Assembly (NCBI GenBank): GCA_027459845.1 | Contig: DAIDGS010000036.1 | Span: 1-35,702, forward strand | Length of the DNA: 35,702 nucleotides | Reading direction: 5' to 3' | From: Vulcanimicrobiota bacterium | Lineage (GTDB): Bacteria > Vulcanimicrobiota > Vulcanimicrobiia > Vulcanimicrobiales > Vulcanimicrobiaceae | Part shown: in pieces, positions 1-7,623 of the stretch | Layout: every line of letters starts with the position of its first letter | Numbering within the stretch: the first letter of the stretch is position 1 | Notes under the pieces: model-generated | Told to the model about the DNA's origin: nothing | Database searches by the model: none | The model's input: only the letters and a program-made list of their open reading frames with translations | Program-made: the position numbers and the translations under genes

Positions 1-876
1 GTTTCCGCCCAGCGTGTCCTGCCAGTTGTATACGACGTCGTTCACGGCGCGCACGTCGCTATCGTACACGATGATCTGGCGCGCCTTGCGTTGCAATCCG
101 TTCTCGCCGGCCTCTTCGGACTGCAGCGAGCCGCGATCGTAGAGGTAACTAAAGATCGTTCCCGAGCGCAGACGCATCTGCACGCGGTAGTGGAGTGCGT
201 CGACGCGGGTCATCTCGATCGCCTGCGGGTTCCACCCGCTCACGTCGTTGGTCATGTAGACCAGCGCGTTCTGCGGGGTGGTTGGGGGAACTTCGACGGT
301 AAACGTGACCAGCACAGGTTTTCCGCTGAAGGTGACACCGGGTGGGATCGTGATGCCGGGCTCGGGATGCGCGGCGGCGACGCCGTTAAGATCGGGATTC
401 GGCACCGGCGACGAGAGCGCCACCGCAAAGTGTTCGACGTCGGCAAAGTTGCCTTCCGGTGGGAGCGGCGAACGCGAAATCGCCATCGCCGTCACCTCGC
501 CGGCGGGATCGAAGGTGGCGCGCGCCCAGAGGCGCGGACCGGGGATCTGGGCCGACGGCTTACCGGTGCGGGCGTTCTCGATCGTGATGCCCGGCGCGAC
601 GCGAAAGCCGTCGCCGGTGGTGAAGAATACGTAGCCGTCCTGATAGGCCAGGAGCTGACCCGTTACCTGAATCGGTGCAGGGGCGGGCGTGGCCGGGGCG
701 GCCGACGGCGCCGGCGACTGCGGAAGCGCGCGTGGCGGCGCGCTCGACGGTGCTGCGGTGGGGATGGTCGCGGCCGGTATCGGCGGCATGCTCGGCAGCG
801 GCGCGGGTGCCGCGGCGAGGATCGCCGACGCACCCAGCAGCAGCACCAAGAGCGGGCCGAGCGCAGCCCGCTTCAT
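1..876 (-). CDS. Secreted protein with Pro/Ala linker and CBM20-like domain (partial, C-terminus beyond left edge)
   Basis: The coding frame runs from an ATG at 876 off the left edge, so only the first 292 residues are seen. Residues 1-22 form a signal peptide (MKR, then a Leu-rich core, then AAA). Residues 23-67 are a Pro/Ala/Ser-rich linker. Residues 68-140 look like a small beta-barrel (GQLLAYQDGYVFFTTGDGF), in the style of DUF5666-type modules. Residues about 180-292 resemble a CBM20/starch-binding beta-sandwich, with VYMTNDVSGWNP, then FSYLYDRGS, then VVYNWQD near the edge. The ATG overlaps the stop of the upstream OstA-like gene in an ATGA, so translation is probably coupled. A periplasmic or outer-membrane-associated glycan-binding role is inference; the missing C-terminus could hold a catalytic domain. 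Confidence 0.75.
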   Translation of the reverse strand, partial: MKRAALGPLLVLLLGASAILAAAPAPLPSMPPIPAATIPTAAPSSAPPRALPQSPAPSAAPATPAPAPIQVTGQLLAYQDGYVFFTTGDGFRVAPGITIENARTGKPSAQIPGPRLWARATFDPAGEVTAMAISRSPLPPEGNFADVEHFAVALSSPVPNPDLNGVAAAHPEPGITIPPGVTFSGKPVLVTFTVEVPPTTPQNALVYMTNDVSGWNPQAIEMTRVDALHYRVQMRLRSGTIFSYLYDRGSLQSEEAGENGLQRKARQIIVYDSDVRAVNDVVYNWQDTLGGN

Positions 877-2693
877 TGCGAGAGCACCTGTACGATGAAG
901 CTCGGACTCCAGCGCAAGGTCCCAAAGTTGAAGTAGTACGTGCGTTGCACGTCGAGCACGGCGTGCGGGAAGAGTTGTGCGCGTACCTCCCCGGTGATGT
1001 CATAGGGTGGCTGTCCGAGAAAGTTGGCGTAGAGGTACTGCCCCAGCACGTTGGTCTGTGGTAGCGGGAAGAGTCCGGGGTAGGGGATCGGAAAGTCGTC
1101 GTGCTTGCGGGCGATCACGTTGAACTGAAATTCGGGACTGGGGTTCCACGATCCGCCCAGCGTGAGCGTGCGCTGGGTTGCCACACCGCGGAAAGAGCGA
1201 AAGCTCGTCACCGGAACGCCGTTGATGATCGGGGTGTACGCCGGATACCCGCCGACTTTGTAGTAGTCGCCGGTGTTGGTGATGCCGTACGTCAAGTAGG
1301 CGTTGAGCGAGCGCGAGAACTGCCGGCTCAGACTCAAAAGGGTCGTAGTGCTCTCGATGTGGTGCGGCAGCGAGTTGTGCTGGCTCTGCTTATCGAAGTA
1401 ACCGTTGATGTAGTAGGTTTTGTACGGGTTATACTGGTTGCCGAGTTTGATTTGCGACGTATAGAGCGTCAAGCCGTAGACGTTGTTGTAGATCGTGGTG
1501 TAGTTGACGCCGCCGAAGTTTTGCAGCCCGCTGGGTGCGCCGGGCGTGGCCGGCTGTCCGACCGAATCGTGGTTGAAACCCCAGCCGAATCGGTACTTGA
1601 AGTAGAACGGTGACTTGCCGATGCGATCGGGAAACGATTGATAGGTGAGTTGCAGTTGCGTGGGATGGTTGTACCCACCCTGGGGTACCAGGGTATTTCG
1701 CTTAGGCCCGAGCAGGTTGTAATCGGTGAACGCTCCGGAAGCGAACAGAAACGAGTGCCAAAAGGCCTGGGTGGCGTTGACGTAGGTCGTTTGCGTGGCC
1801 GCCAGCGGCTCCTCGAAGAGGTGTTGCACGGCGTACATTTGGGTGAACGTCTGGATCTGAAAGCGCGAGCCGATCTGATCGTAGAGCTGTAGGTTGTAGA
1901 ACTTGTCGATCTTGGTCATCGGGTTGACCGAAAAAACCGCGTACTCGTGGGCGCCGGCGACGTGCTGTTCGAAGGCCGCGAAGAGATGATTGGTCGGATC
2001 GTAGCGCAGGTGGAGTGCCGAAACCGAGTTCGCGTTGCCGGCAAAGTTCCAGGTGGCATCGGCATTAGCCCCGGTGAGCGAGTTTTGCGCCAGGTAGCGC
2101 GAGACGGTGTCCGAGCCGAAGTTGACGTAGAATGATTTGAGCGGAAAGGGAATGCCCGCGAGATACGTTTCGCAGTCGGCGAAGCGCACGTAGGAGCGGG
2201 CCTGGATGACCGCGCCATGGGCGGTCAGACTTGGCTTTCCGAGGCCCTGTGGGAAATCGAACACGTCGCCGGGCATGATCCGCCCTTTGACCGGATGCGC
2301 CAGGTCGCCGTTGAGAAACGTCCAGCGGTCGGGTTCGCTCGTGATCGGCACGAAATAGATCCGTTTGAAGTCGAGAAAGTCGGAGATCGCCGCGCCGTGC
2401 ACGCTGGTTCCGTTGGGAGCGGTCAGCGTGACGTGCCCGGCCACCAGAAAGCGGTTGAGTTTCAGGTCCATCGAGAAGGCGTCGCCGGTCACGCTGAAGC
2501 CGTCGCTGGTGGTGACGCGCACGTGGCCGTCGCCCTCGACTTGGAAGCGGTCGTAGTAGAAGGCGATCCGGTTCGCACTGACGTGGAGCAGGGTCGCCGC
2601 GCTCGCCGAGGCCGCGCCGGCGGCCGCGATCGCGATCGCGAGACAAATGAAGACCAAGGACCGCCGCAAGATCGCGTGCATCGGCGAGCGCAT
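873..2693 (-). CDS. LptD/OstA-like outer-membrane beta-barrel protein
   Basis: About 606 residues. A signal peptide (LVFICLAIAIAAAGAASASA) is followed by an OstA/LptA-like repeat region, roughly residues 34-180: LLHVSANRIAFYYDRFQVEG, VTTSDGFSVTGDAFSMDL and VTLTAPNGTSVHG, alternating strands typical of LPS-transport jellyrolls. The rest is rich in aromatic, amphipathic strands, as in an outer-membrane barrel. The protein is shorter than proteobacterial LptD (about 780 residues), so the barrel may be smaller. It does not end in the usual terminal Phe or Trp. In-frame ATGs at 2714, 2708, 2693 and 2681 are all possible starts; 2681 gives the tightest signal peptide and none has a strong ribosome site. 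It is the first gene of a two-gene unit. A role in LPS or lipid transport is inferred from the family resemblance; no lptABC or lptE is visible here. Confidence 0.72.
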   Translation of the reverse strand: MRSPMHAILRRSLVFICLAIAIAAAGAASASAATLLHVSANRIAFYYDRFQVEGDGHVRVTTSDGFSVTGDAFSMDLKLNRFLVAGHVTLTAPNGTSVHGAAISDFLDFKRIYFVPITSEPDRWTFLNGDLAHPVKGRIMPGDVFDFPQGLGKPSLTAHGAVIQARSYVRFADCETYLAGIPFPLKSFYVNFGSDTVSRYLAQNSLTGANADATWNFAGNANSVSALHLRYDPTNHLFAAFEQHVAGAHEYAVFSVNPMTKIDKFYNLQLYDQIGSRFQIQTFTQMYAVQHLFEEPLAATQTTYVNATQAFWHSFLFASGAFTDYNLLGPKRNTLVPQGGYNHPTQLQLTYQSFPDRIGKSPFYFKYRFGWGFNHDSVGQPATPGAPSGLQNFGGVNYTTIYNNVYGLTLYTSQIKLGNQYNPYKTYYINGYFDKQSQHNSLPHHIESTTTLLSLSRQFSRSLNAYLTYGITNTGDYYKVGGYPAYTPIINGVPVTSFRSFRGVATQRTLTLGGSWNPSPEFQFNVIARKHDDFPIPYPGLFPLPQTNVLGQYLYANFLGQPPYDITGEVRAQLFPHAVLDVQRTYYFNFGTLRWSPSFIVQVLSQ

Positions 2694-3062
2694 TTCCGCG
2701 TTGACCATCGGCATCCTATGGCGGCGCATGCGCCCGCTCGGTCGCCGATTGGGCGCGGCAGGCACCCGGGGTAAAAGCCCGAAGCCGTCTGTGCACCCCA
2801 CCACCCCATGGATCGAGAAGGAGACTCCTTGTTTTGCCTCGCCGCTCGCTCGGTCGCTCGCCGATGAACCGGGGGGGAATCGGGCGAACGCCGAATCGAC
2901 CGGACGACGCGATCGAGCGGCGGACGCCCGCAGGGTGGGCGCCCGGATGCCGGGGCGGATTGCGGTGAGTACGATGAGAGTTTTCTCGAGTGTCCACGGA
3001 TTCGTGTTGTCGCGGCGGTCGCGCCGGCTGCCGCGCGCGTCGCAATTGCAACCTCGCCTTTC
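2694..3062. other. Divergent intergenic region between the OstA-like gene and the glycan operon
   Basis: About 370 bases lie between the divergent starts. They should hold the promoters of both units, but no convincing -35/-10 pair can be read on either strand in this GC-rich sequence. A short perfect inverted repeat, AAGGA-GAC-TCCTT, at 2818-2830 is followed by GTTTT. A weaker stem (CGGG/CCCG) lies around 2765-2785. No conserved coding frame is evident; open frames here look like GC-driven shadows. Confidence 0.5.
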
Positions 3063-3722
3063 ATGCGAGCGCGCGGCGTGCAGGTAGCCGTTCCGATCTC
3101 CGCCGAGCGCGACGTCCCGACGGCATGGCCGTATGCGAAACGCGCGATCGACCTGCTGCTGGGCGGGAGCCTTTTGATCCTTTCGGCGCCGCTCATCGCC
3201 GTGGCTGCGGTCGCCATCGTCGCCGTCACCGCCGGCACGCCGTTCTATACGCAGGAACGAGTCGGCATGAACGGGCGGCGCTTCAAGATGTACAAACTGC
3301 GCACGATGGTCGACGGCGCGCACGCGATGCGCGACGAAATCGAGCATCTCAACGAGTGCGACGGGCCGGTCTTCAAAATTCGAAACGATCCACGCCTCCA
3401 TCCGCTCGGTCGGTTCCTGCGGCGCAGCAGCATCGACGAACTGCCAAACCTTCTCAATGTGGTACTCGGTGATATGTCGCTGGTAGGACCGCGCCCGGCA
3501 CTCCCGAGCGAGGTCGAGCACTACGACGCCTTCGCGATGCGTCGCCTGTCGGTACCGCAAGGCCTTACGTGTCTATGGCAGATCAACGGTCGCAGTCACG
3601 TTTCGTTTGAAGAGTGGATGCAGCTGGACAACCGTTACGTCGACACCTGGACGCCACTCTCCGATCTGGCGATCGTGGCTAAGACGATCCCCGCCGTTCT
3701 TCGAAAGGACGGCGCGCATTAA
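3063..3722 (+). CDS. PglC-type phosphoglycosyl transferase (bacterial sugar transferase)
   Basis: 219 residues of the bacterial sugar transferase family (PF02397). Such enzymes move a phospho-sugar from a nucleotide sugar to undecaprenyl phosphate at the inner membrane and so start a surface glycan. KRAIDLLLGG at 26-35 leads into the single re-entrant membrane helix (about 32-57). YTQERVGMNGRRFKMYKLRT (62-81) is the conserved basic stretch. SIDELPNLLN carries the catalytic Asp125-Glu126 pair, followed by GDMSLVGPRP. The length matches short monotopic enzymes such as PglC and lacks the extra N-terminal helices of WbaP/WcaJ. The ATG at 3063 has no clear ribosome site, and a GTG at 3078 is an alternative. 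It opens a five-gene operon; the next gene overlaps its stop codon. Confidence 0.93.
   Translation: MRARGVQVAVPISAERDVPTAWPYAKRAIDLLLGGSLLILSAPLIAVAAVAIVAVTAGTPFYTQERVGMNGRRFKMYKLRTMVDGAHAMRDEIEHLNECDGPVFKIRNDPRLHPLGRFLRRSSIDELPNLLNVVLGDMSLVGPRPALPSEVEHYDAFAMRRLSVPQGLTCLWQINGRSHVSFEEWMQLDNRYVDTWTPLSDLAIVAKTIPAVLRKDGAH
3704..3709 (+). promoter_or_regulatory. Ribosome binding site supporting an ATT start for the flippase
   Basis: AAAGGA sits 8 bases before an in-frame ATT at 3718. No ATG, GTG or TTG lies between 3607 and 3796 in this frame, and the 3796 ATG would cut into the first membrane helix. This makes ATT a plausible real initiator. Confidence 0.45.
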
Positions 3723-5340
3723 GCAACATCTCCGCGTTGTCCGCGAGCCGGCACGGCCGCGCCGGTTTTCGATCGCGGGATCAACGCTCTTCATCATGTC
3801 GGCGACATTCCTGTCGACCGTACTCGGGTTCATGCGCGAGGTCGTGAGCGCGCGCTACTACGGCACGCGTTGGGAGATGGATACGTTTCTCGCGGCCGCG
3901 ACGATCCCGACGATTCTCTTCGGAGTCTTCAACGGGGCGCTCGTGAGCGCGCTGGTCCCGACCTTCTCGGAGTACCTCGCGCACCGCCAAGAAGATGATG
4001 CCTGGCGGCTCGCAAGTACCGTGCTCAACGTGCTCGCGATCATGCTTACGGGGTGCGCCGTCCTCGGCTTCTTTGCGGCACCGTGGTACGTGCCGTTGAT
4101 CGCCCACGGCTTTCCGGCTCCGCAGATGGAAGTTGCGATTCGCATGACCCGCTGGTTGATGCCGAGCATCGTGGCCGTCAGCTTGAGCGGCGTCCTCTCG
4201 GCAATGCTCAACGCGTACCATCGCTTTCGCGCGGCCGCCATGGTCGGCGTGGCGGTCAACACCGTTACCATCGCGACCGTGATCGTGCTGAATCGGAACA
4301 TCGGCATCTACGCGCTGGTTCTGGGCACCACCCTCGGCCTGACGGCGCAGATGCTGGTGCAACTGCCGTCGTTTCTCTCGATCGGAAAGTACCGGCCGAT
4401 CATCGACCTGCACCATCCGGGGTTGCGAAAGATCTGGGTATTGCTCGGACCGATCATCGTCGGCTCGGCGGCGGGGCAACTGGCGCTGTTCTTCGATCGG
4501 TTCTTTGCCTCGACGCTTTCGCCGGGTTACATCGCCGGCATGAACTACGCGACCAAGCTGGTGAACTTCCCGCAGCAGATCTTCGCGGCCGCCATCGCGA
4601 CGGTGATCTTTCCGCTGCTCGCGGCGCAGTTTGCGCGCGACAACCGCAACGGCGTCGGGCGTTCGGTCATCACGGGGCTACGGTTGGTAAACTTCATCAC
4701 GATTCCGTCGGTCTGCGCGCTGATCGTACTGGCGCACCCCATGGTGCAGACGCTCTTCGAGCGCGGCACCTTCCAGCGGACCGCCACCGACCTGACGGCC
4801 GGACTGCTCCCCTTCGCCGCCGTCGGGCTGGTTGCGCTGGCGTCGAACGTCGTGCTGACGCGCTGCTGCTTTGCCTGTAAGGAAACCATGTGGCCGGTGA
4901 CGATCTCCGTGGCAACCGTCGTCGTCAACGTGCTGCTCTCCATGATTTGGCTGCGGACGCTGGGCGGACGGGGCCTATTGCTGGCTAACTCGGTCAGTCA
5001 GACGATGCAGACCGTCCTGCTGCTGATGCTGATCGCGCGGTTGGTGCGTCCGCTGGATTGGCGTGCGTTGTTGCTATCGACGGCTAAGGTTGCCTTAGCC
5101 TCGCTGGCGATGTTCGCCGCCCTGCACTGGATCCAGGCGCTCGGGGTCACGCCCGAGCCGACCCTGGCCTCGCGTGCGTGGTACCTCTTCGGACAGATCA
5201 CCATCGGTGGCGCGATCTTCCTGTTGGCGGCGCGCGTGCTCGACGTCGAGGAACTCCAGTTGGCATGGCGCACGATCGTTGCGAAGTTCGAGCGCAACAT
5301 CATTGGTCCACCTGAAAACCGCGATGCCCCAATCGCCTAA
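3718..5340 (+). CDS. murJ: MurJ/MviN-family lipid-linked glycan flippase
   Basis: About 540 residues from the proposed ATT start, the usual size for MurJ (about 510-550), with some 14 membrane helices of the MOP (MATE-like) fold. The signature TVLGFMREVVSARYYG is close to the MurJ motif LLGFVREVLLA. MNYATKLVNFPQQIFAAAIA followed by TVIFPLLAAQFA matches the central MurJ motif. MurJ flips lipid II. Here it follows a phosphoglycosyl transferase and overlaps its stop by a few bases, so it may instead flip the lipid-linked glycan of this locus, as Wzx would. The start is uncertain: TTG 3607 would overlap the upstream gene by over 100 bases, and ATG 3796 loses half of helix 1. The gene symbol marks family membership, not proven lipid II transport. 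Confidence 0.88.
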   Translation: MKQHLRVVREPARPRRFSIAGSTLFIMSATFLSTVLGFMREVVSARYYGTRWEMDTFLAAATIPTILFGVFNGALVSALVPTFSEYLAHRQEDDAWRLASTVLNVLAIMLTGCAVLGFFAAPWYVPLIAHGFPAPQMEVAIRMTRWLMPSIVAVSLSGVLSAMLNAYHRFRAAAMVGVAVNTVTIATVIVLNRNIGIYALVLGTTLGLTAQMLVQLPSFLSIGKYRPIIDLHHPGLRKIWVLLGPIIVGSAAGQLALFFDRFFASTLSPGYIAGMNYATKLVNFPQQIFAAAIATVIFPLLAAQFARDNRNGVGRSVITGLRLVNFITIPSVCALIVLAHPMVQTLFERGTFQRTATDLTAGLLPFAAVGLVALASNVVLTRCCFACKETMWPVTISVATVVVNVLLSMIWLRTLGGRGLLLANSVSQTMQTVLLLMLIARLVRPLDWRALLLSTAKVALASLAMFAALHWIQALGVTPEPTLASRAWYLFGQITIGGAIFLLAARVLDVEELQLAWRTIVAKFERNIIGPPENRDAPIA

Positions 5341-5341
5341 C

Positions 5342-6586
5342 ATGCAGTCCGGAGCGATTCTCAAACTGCGCATCGTCATCCCGGCTTGTAACGAAGCCGC
5401 ACGCATCGAACCCACGCTTGCGGATTACTGCACGGAGTTTGCCGCCGATGCGCAAATCGTCGTCGTAGCCAACGGCTGCGTCGACGCGACGGTCGCCATC
5501 GTCGATGCGCAGCGCCGTCGTTACGCAAACCTCGAAGTCGTCGACGTTTCGGCGCGCATCGGTAAGGGTGGTGCGGTTCGTATGGGCCTTGCAAGCGGCC
5601 AGGAACCGTTTGCAGGCTTCGTCGACGCCGACGGATCGACATCGGCGCGTGAGTTCCGCCGGCTCTTCGAAACCCTGCGTGGGTGCGGTTCGGATGCCGT
5701 GATCGGTTCGCGCTGGAGCCGGGGCTCGGTGGTGAAGCACGCGCAACCGCTCCGCCGCCGCCTCGCCAGCCGCGGCTTCAATGCGCTCGTGAGCATCCTC
5801 TTTGGCTTGCGCTTCCGCGACACTCAATGCGGCGCCAAGATCTTTACGCGTGACGCACTCCTCGAGGTCCTTCCGGCTCTGGAACTCGCGGACTACGCCT
5901 TCGACATCGAGCTTCTCTGGCGCCTGAAGCAAAATCGCCGGAGCGTGCATGAGGAACCGACGGTATGGCAGGATCGCGCCGGTAGTCGCGTCGATCTGGC
6001 ACGCGTTCCCTGGACGATGTTTATGTCAATCGTGAGGCTGCGGCTACAGGAGTCTCCCCTGTGGCGAATTCCAATGGTCGACCGCGTCGGCCGTGGGGGG
6101 CTGATTCCGGTACGCCCGGGACGATCGATCCTGGTCTTGCGTCGCACCGACGATTCGCGGGCAGAACGTCTCTTCGAATCACTACGGAAGCGGGGTTTGC
6201 AGGTACTTTTTGCCGACGAAGAGGCACGACGGTCCGGCTTCAGGCTGAAGGCGGGATCGCGCCGTCCCTGGCGCGGGTTCCTTTGGTACGCGCTGGCGAG
6301 CCGCCGTCAGTACGACGGAATCCTCGAGTTTGATAGCGATCCGCCGTCCTGGCTTGCTCGACTCTCGTCAAAGCCGCGATTTCGTCTGCGCCTTTCCGAA
6401 GGCGATGGGGGAAAGGCCGCCGAGGCGGGCGGCGTAACCGCTGTTTCGCTGCGGTCGATGTCGGGCGAGGAGCTCGCGGCATTGATCGACACGATCACCG
6501 TCGCACGCTTGCCGTATCGCGCCGTCCTCGTAAAGGGCACGTCGCTGGTGAGCCCGGACGATTTGACGCGCGCGATCGAGCAATGA
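5342..6586 (+). CDS. GT2 glycosyltransferase (DPM1/GtrB-like) with unassigned C-terminal domain
   Basis: 414 residues. Residues 8-235 form a GT-A catalytic domain: RIVIPACNEAARI, VVVANGCVDAT (nucleotide site), GKGGAVRMGL, FVDADGST (metal-binding acidic motif near 95-98) and RDTQCGAKIF, a pattern typical of polyprenyl-phosphate sugar synthases. No membrane helices are seen. Residues about 250-414 form a second domain (PGRSILVLRRTDDSRAERLF, then WYALASRRQYDGILEFDSD) that I do not recognise; its alternating strands and helices look like a small Rossmann-type fold. Such GT2 enzymes often make the lipid-phosphate sugar used by GT-C enzymes, which are abundant downstream. The ATG at 5342 lies one base past the flippase stop; ATG 5324 is also possible. 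The gene overlaps the next one in an ATGA. Confidence 0.85.
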   Translation: MQSGAILKLRIVIPACNEAARIEPTLADYCTEFAADAQIVVVANGCVDATVAIVDAQRRRYANLEVVDVSARIGKGGAVRMGLASGQEPFAGFVDADGSTSAREFRRLFETLRGCGSDAVIGSRWSRGSVVKHAQPLRRRLASRGFNALVSILFGLRFRDTQCGAKIFTRDALLEVLPALELADYAFDIELLWRLKQNRRSVHEEPTVWQDRAGSRVDLARVPWTMFMSIVRLRLQESPLWRIPMVDRVGRGGLIPVRPGRSILVLRRTDDSRAERLFESLRKRGLQVLFADEEARRSGFRLKAGSRRPWRGFLWYALASRRQYDGILEFDSDPPSWLARLSSKPRFRLRLSEGDGGKAAEAGGVTAVSLRSMSGEELAALIDTITVARLPYRAVLVKGTSLVSPDDLTRAIEQ

Positions 6587-7623
6587 ACGCGTCGCTTCGC
6601 TTTCTCGTCGTGGCACCCCAAGGGCTTGGGGATGCTCTCGAGGCGACCCCGATCGTACGGTCGCTGCGCGGCGCATATCCGCACGCACGGATCGACGTTG
6701 CCGTGCTACGTCCCGGGCCGCTGGCGCTGTTCCGCGGATTGCCCCGGTACGTCGATGAGACGATCTACCTGCCCTTTTGGGAGCGAGGTGCGCTTGCGTT
6801 TGCAATGGCCGTGGCGCGCAATCGTCGCGGGCGCCGCTACGAGGCAGCGTTCCTCGCCTACCCAGCGGCAGACTGGAAATACCACGCACTGTTGCGGGCG
6901 TTTCCAGCCGCTCGCCGCTTCGCGCACGATCACGCGCAAAGCGGCCCTGGAAAGCGCCGCAATCCAATTCAGCTGGTGGAAGTCCGCTGCGTTGCAAACG
7001 TCGAGCGCAACCGCGATCTCCTACGTGCGGCTGGAATCGCTCCGGATAGTGACGACGGGTACCTTGTGCCCGACACGTGGCGCGACGGCGCGCGCCCGCG
7101 ATCTGGGATCACGCTTCATGTCGGCTCGGTGACACACGATGGGTTGGCCGCGAAGCGCTGGCCGCTTCAGAGTTTCATCGATCTCGCCAGTCGTCTGGTT
7201 GCCGATGGCGAGATGGTGTCGATCGTCGTTGGCGCCGACGAGCGCGAGGAATCGCTTCGGCTATGCGCCGCCGTTCCCGATGTTACGCCGTTCGAAGGCC
7301 CGCTTGAAGCCGTCGCGCGGCACCTTTCGAGTCGTCGACTGGTCGTGGCAAACGATAACGGAATGGGGCATCTTGCCGCTGGTGTCGGTACGCCGACCAT
7401 CGCGATCTTTGGGCCGACGCCGGTTGAGTTTGCGCCGTTTGCCGCTAATGCACTCGCGCTGCGACCATCGGACTGTCCTGCCTGTTTCGACGTTCGTCGA
7501 CCGATCGTGCGCTGCGTCCGCAACATCGACTTTGCCTGCCTTAAGGCGGTCACGCCCGAGCTGGTCCATACCCGCGCGCGCCAGGTCTTGGCAAAGGATA
7601 CCTCCGGAACACGCGCGCCGTGA
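6583..7623 (+). CDS. GT9 (ADP-heptose:LPS heptosyltransferase-like) glycosyltransferase
   Basis: 346 residues with the two-domain GT-B layout of family 9. APQGLGDALEATPIVRSLRG (11-30) is the classic N-terminal GT9 signature. ITLHVGSVTHDGLAAKRWPL matches the start of the C-terminal nucleotide-binding domain. NDNGMGHLAAGVGTPTIAIF followed by GPTP is the donor-binding GT9 motif. The end carries the family's cysteine pattern (CPACFD, RCV, FACL) before TPELV. Family 9 enzymes transfer heptose or a related sugar in LPS-core assembly. No ADP-heptose synthesis gene is visible, so the sugar is unknown. The ATG overlaps the previous stop (ATGA), and the TGA overlaps the next ATG by one base. Confidence 0.9.
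   Translation: MNASLRFLVVAPQGLGDALEATPIVRSLRGAYPHARIDVAVLRPGPLALFRGLPRYVDETIYLPFWERGALAFAMAVARNRRGRRYEAAFLAYPAADWKYHALLRAFPAARRFAHDHAQSGPGKRRNPIQLVEVRCVANVERNRDLLRAAGIAPDSDDGYLVPDTWRDGARPRSGITLHVGSVTHDGLAAKRWPLQSFIDLASRLVADGEMVSIVVGADEREESLRLCAAVPDVTPFEGPLEAVARHLSSRRLVVANDNGMGHLAAGVGTPTIAIFGPTPVEFAPFAANALALRPSDCPACFDVRRPIVRCVRNIDFACLKAVTPELVHTRARQVLAKDTSGTRAP

Noticed and set aside
91-936. Plus-strand open frame of 281 codons at the left edge
   Set aside because: Arg/Gly-rich without a fold; the minus-strand secreted protein explains the codon pattern.
2740-2800. Possible riboswitch-like fold upstream of the OstA-like gene
   Set aside because: Stems are short and GC-rich, and I found no conserved core of a known riboswitch class.
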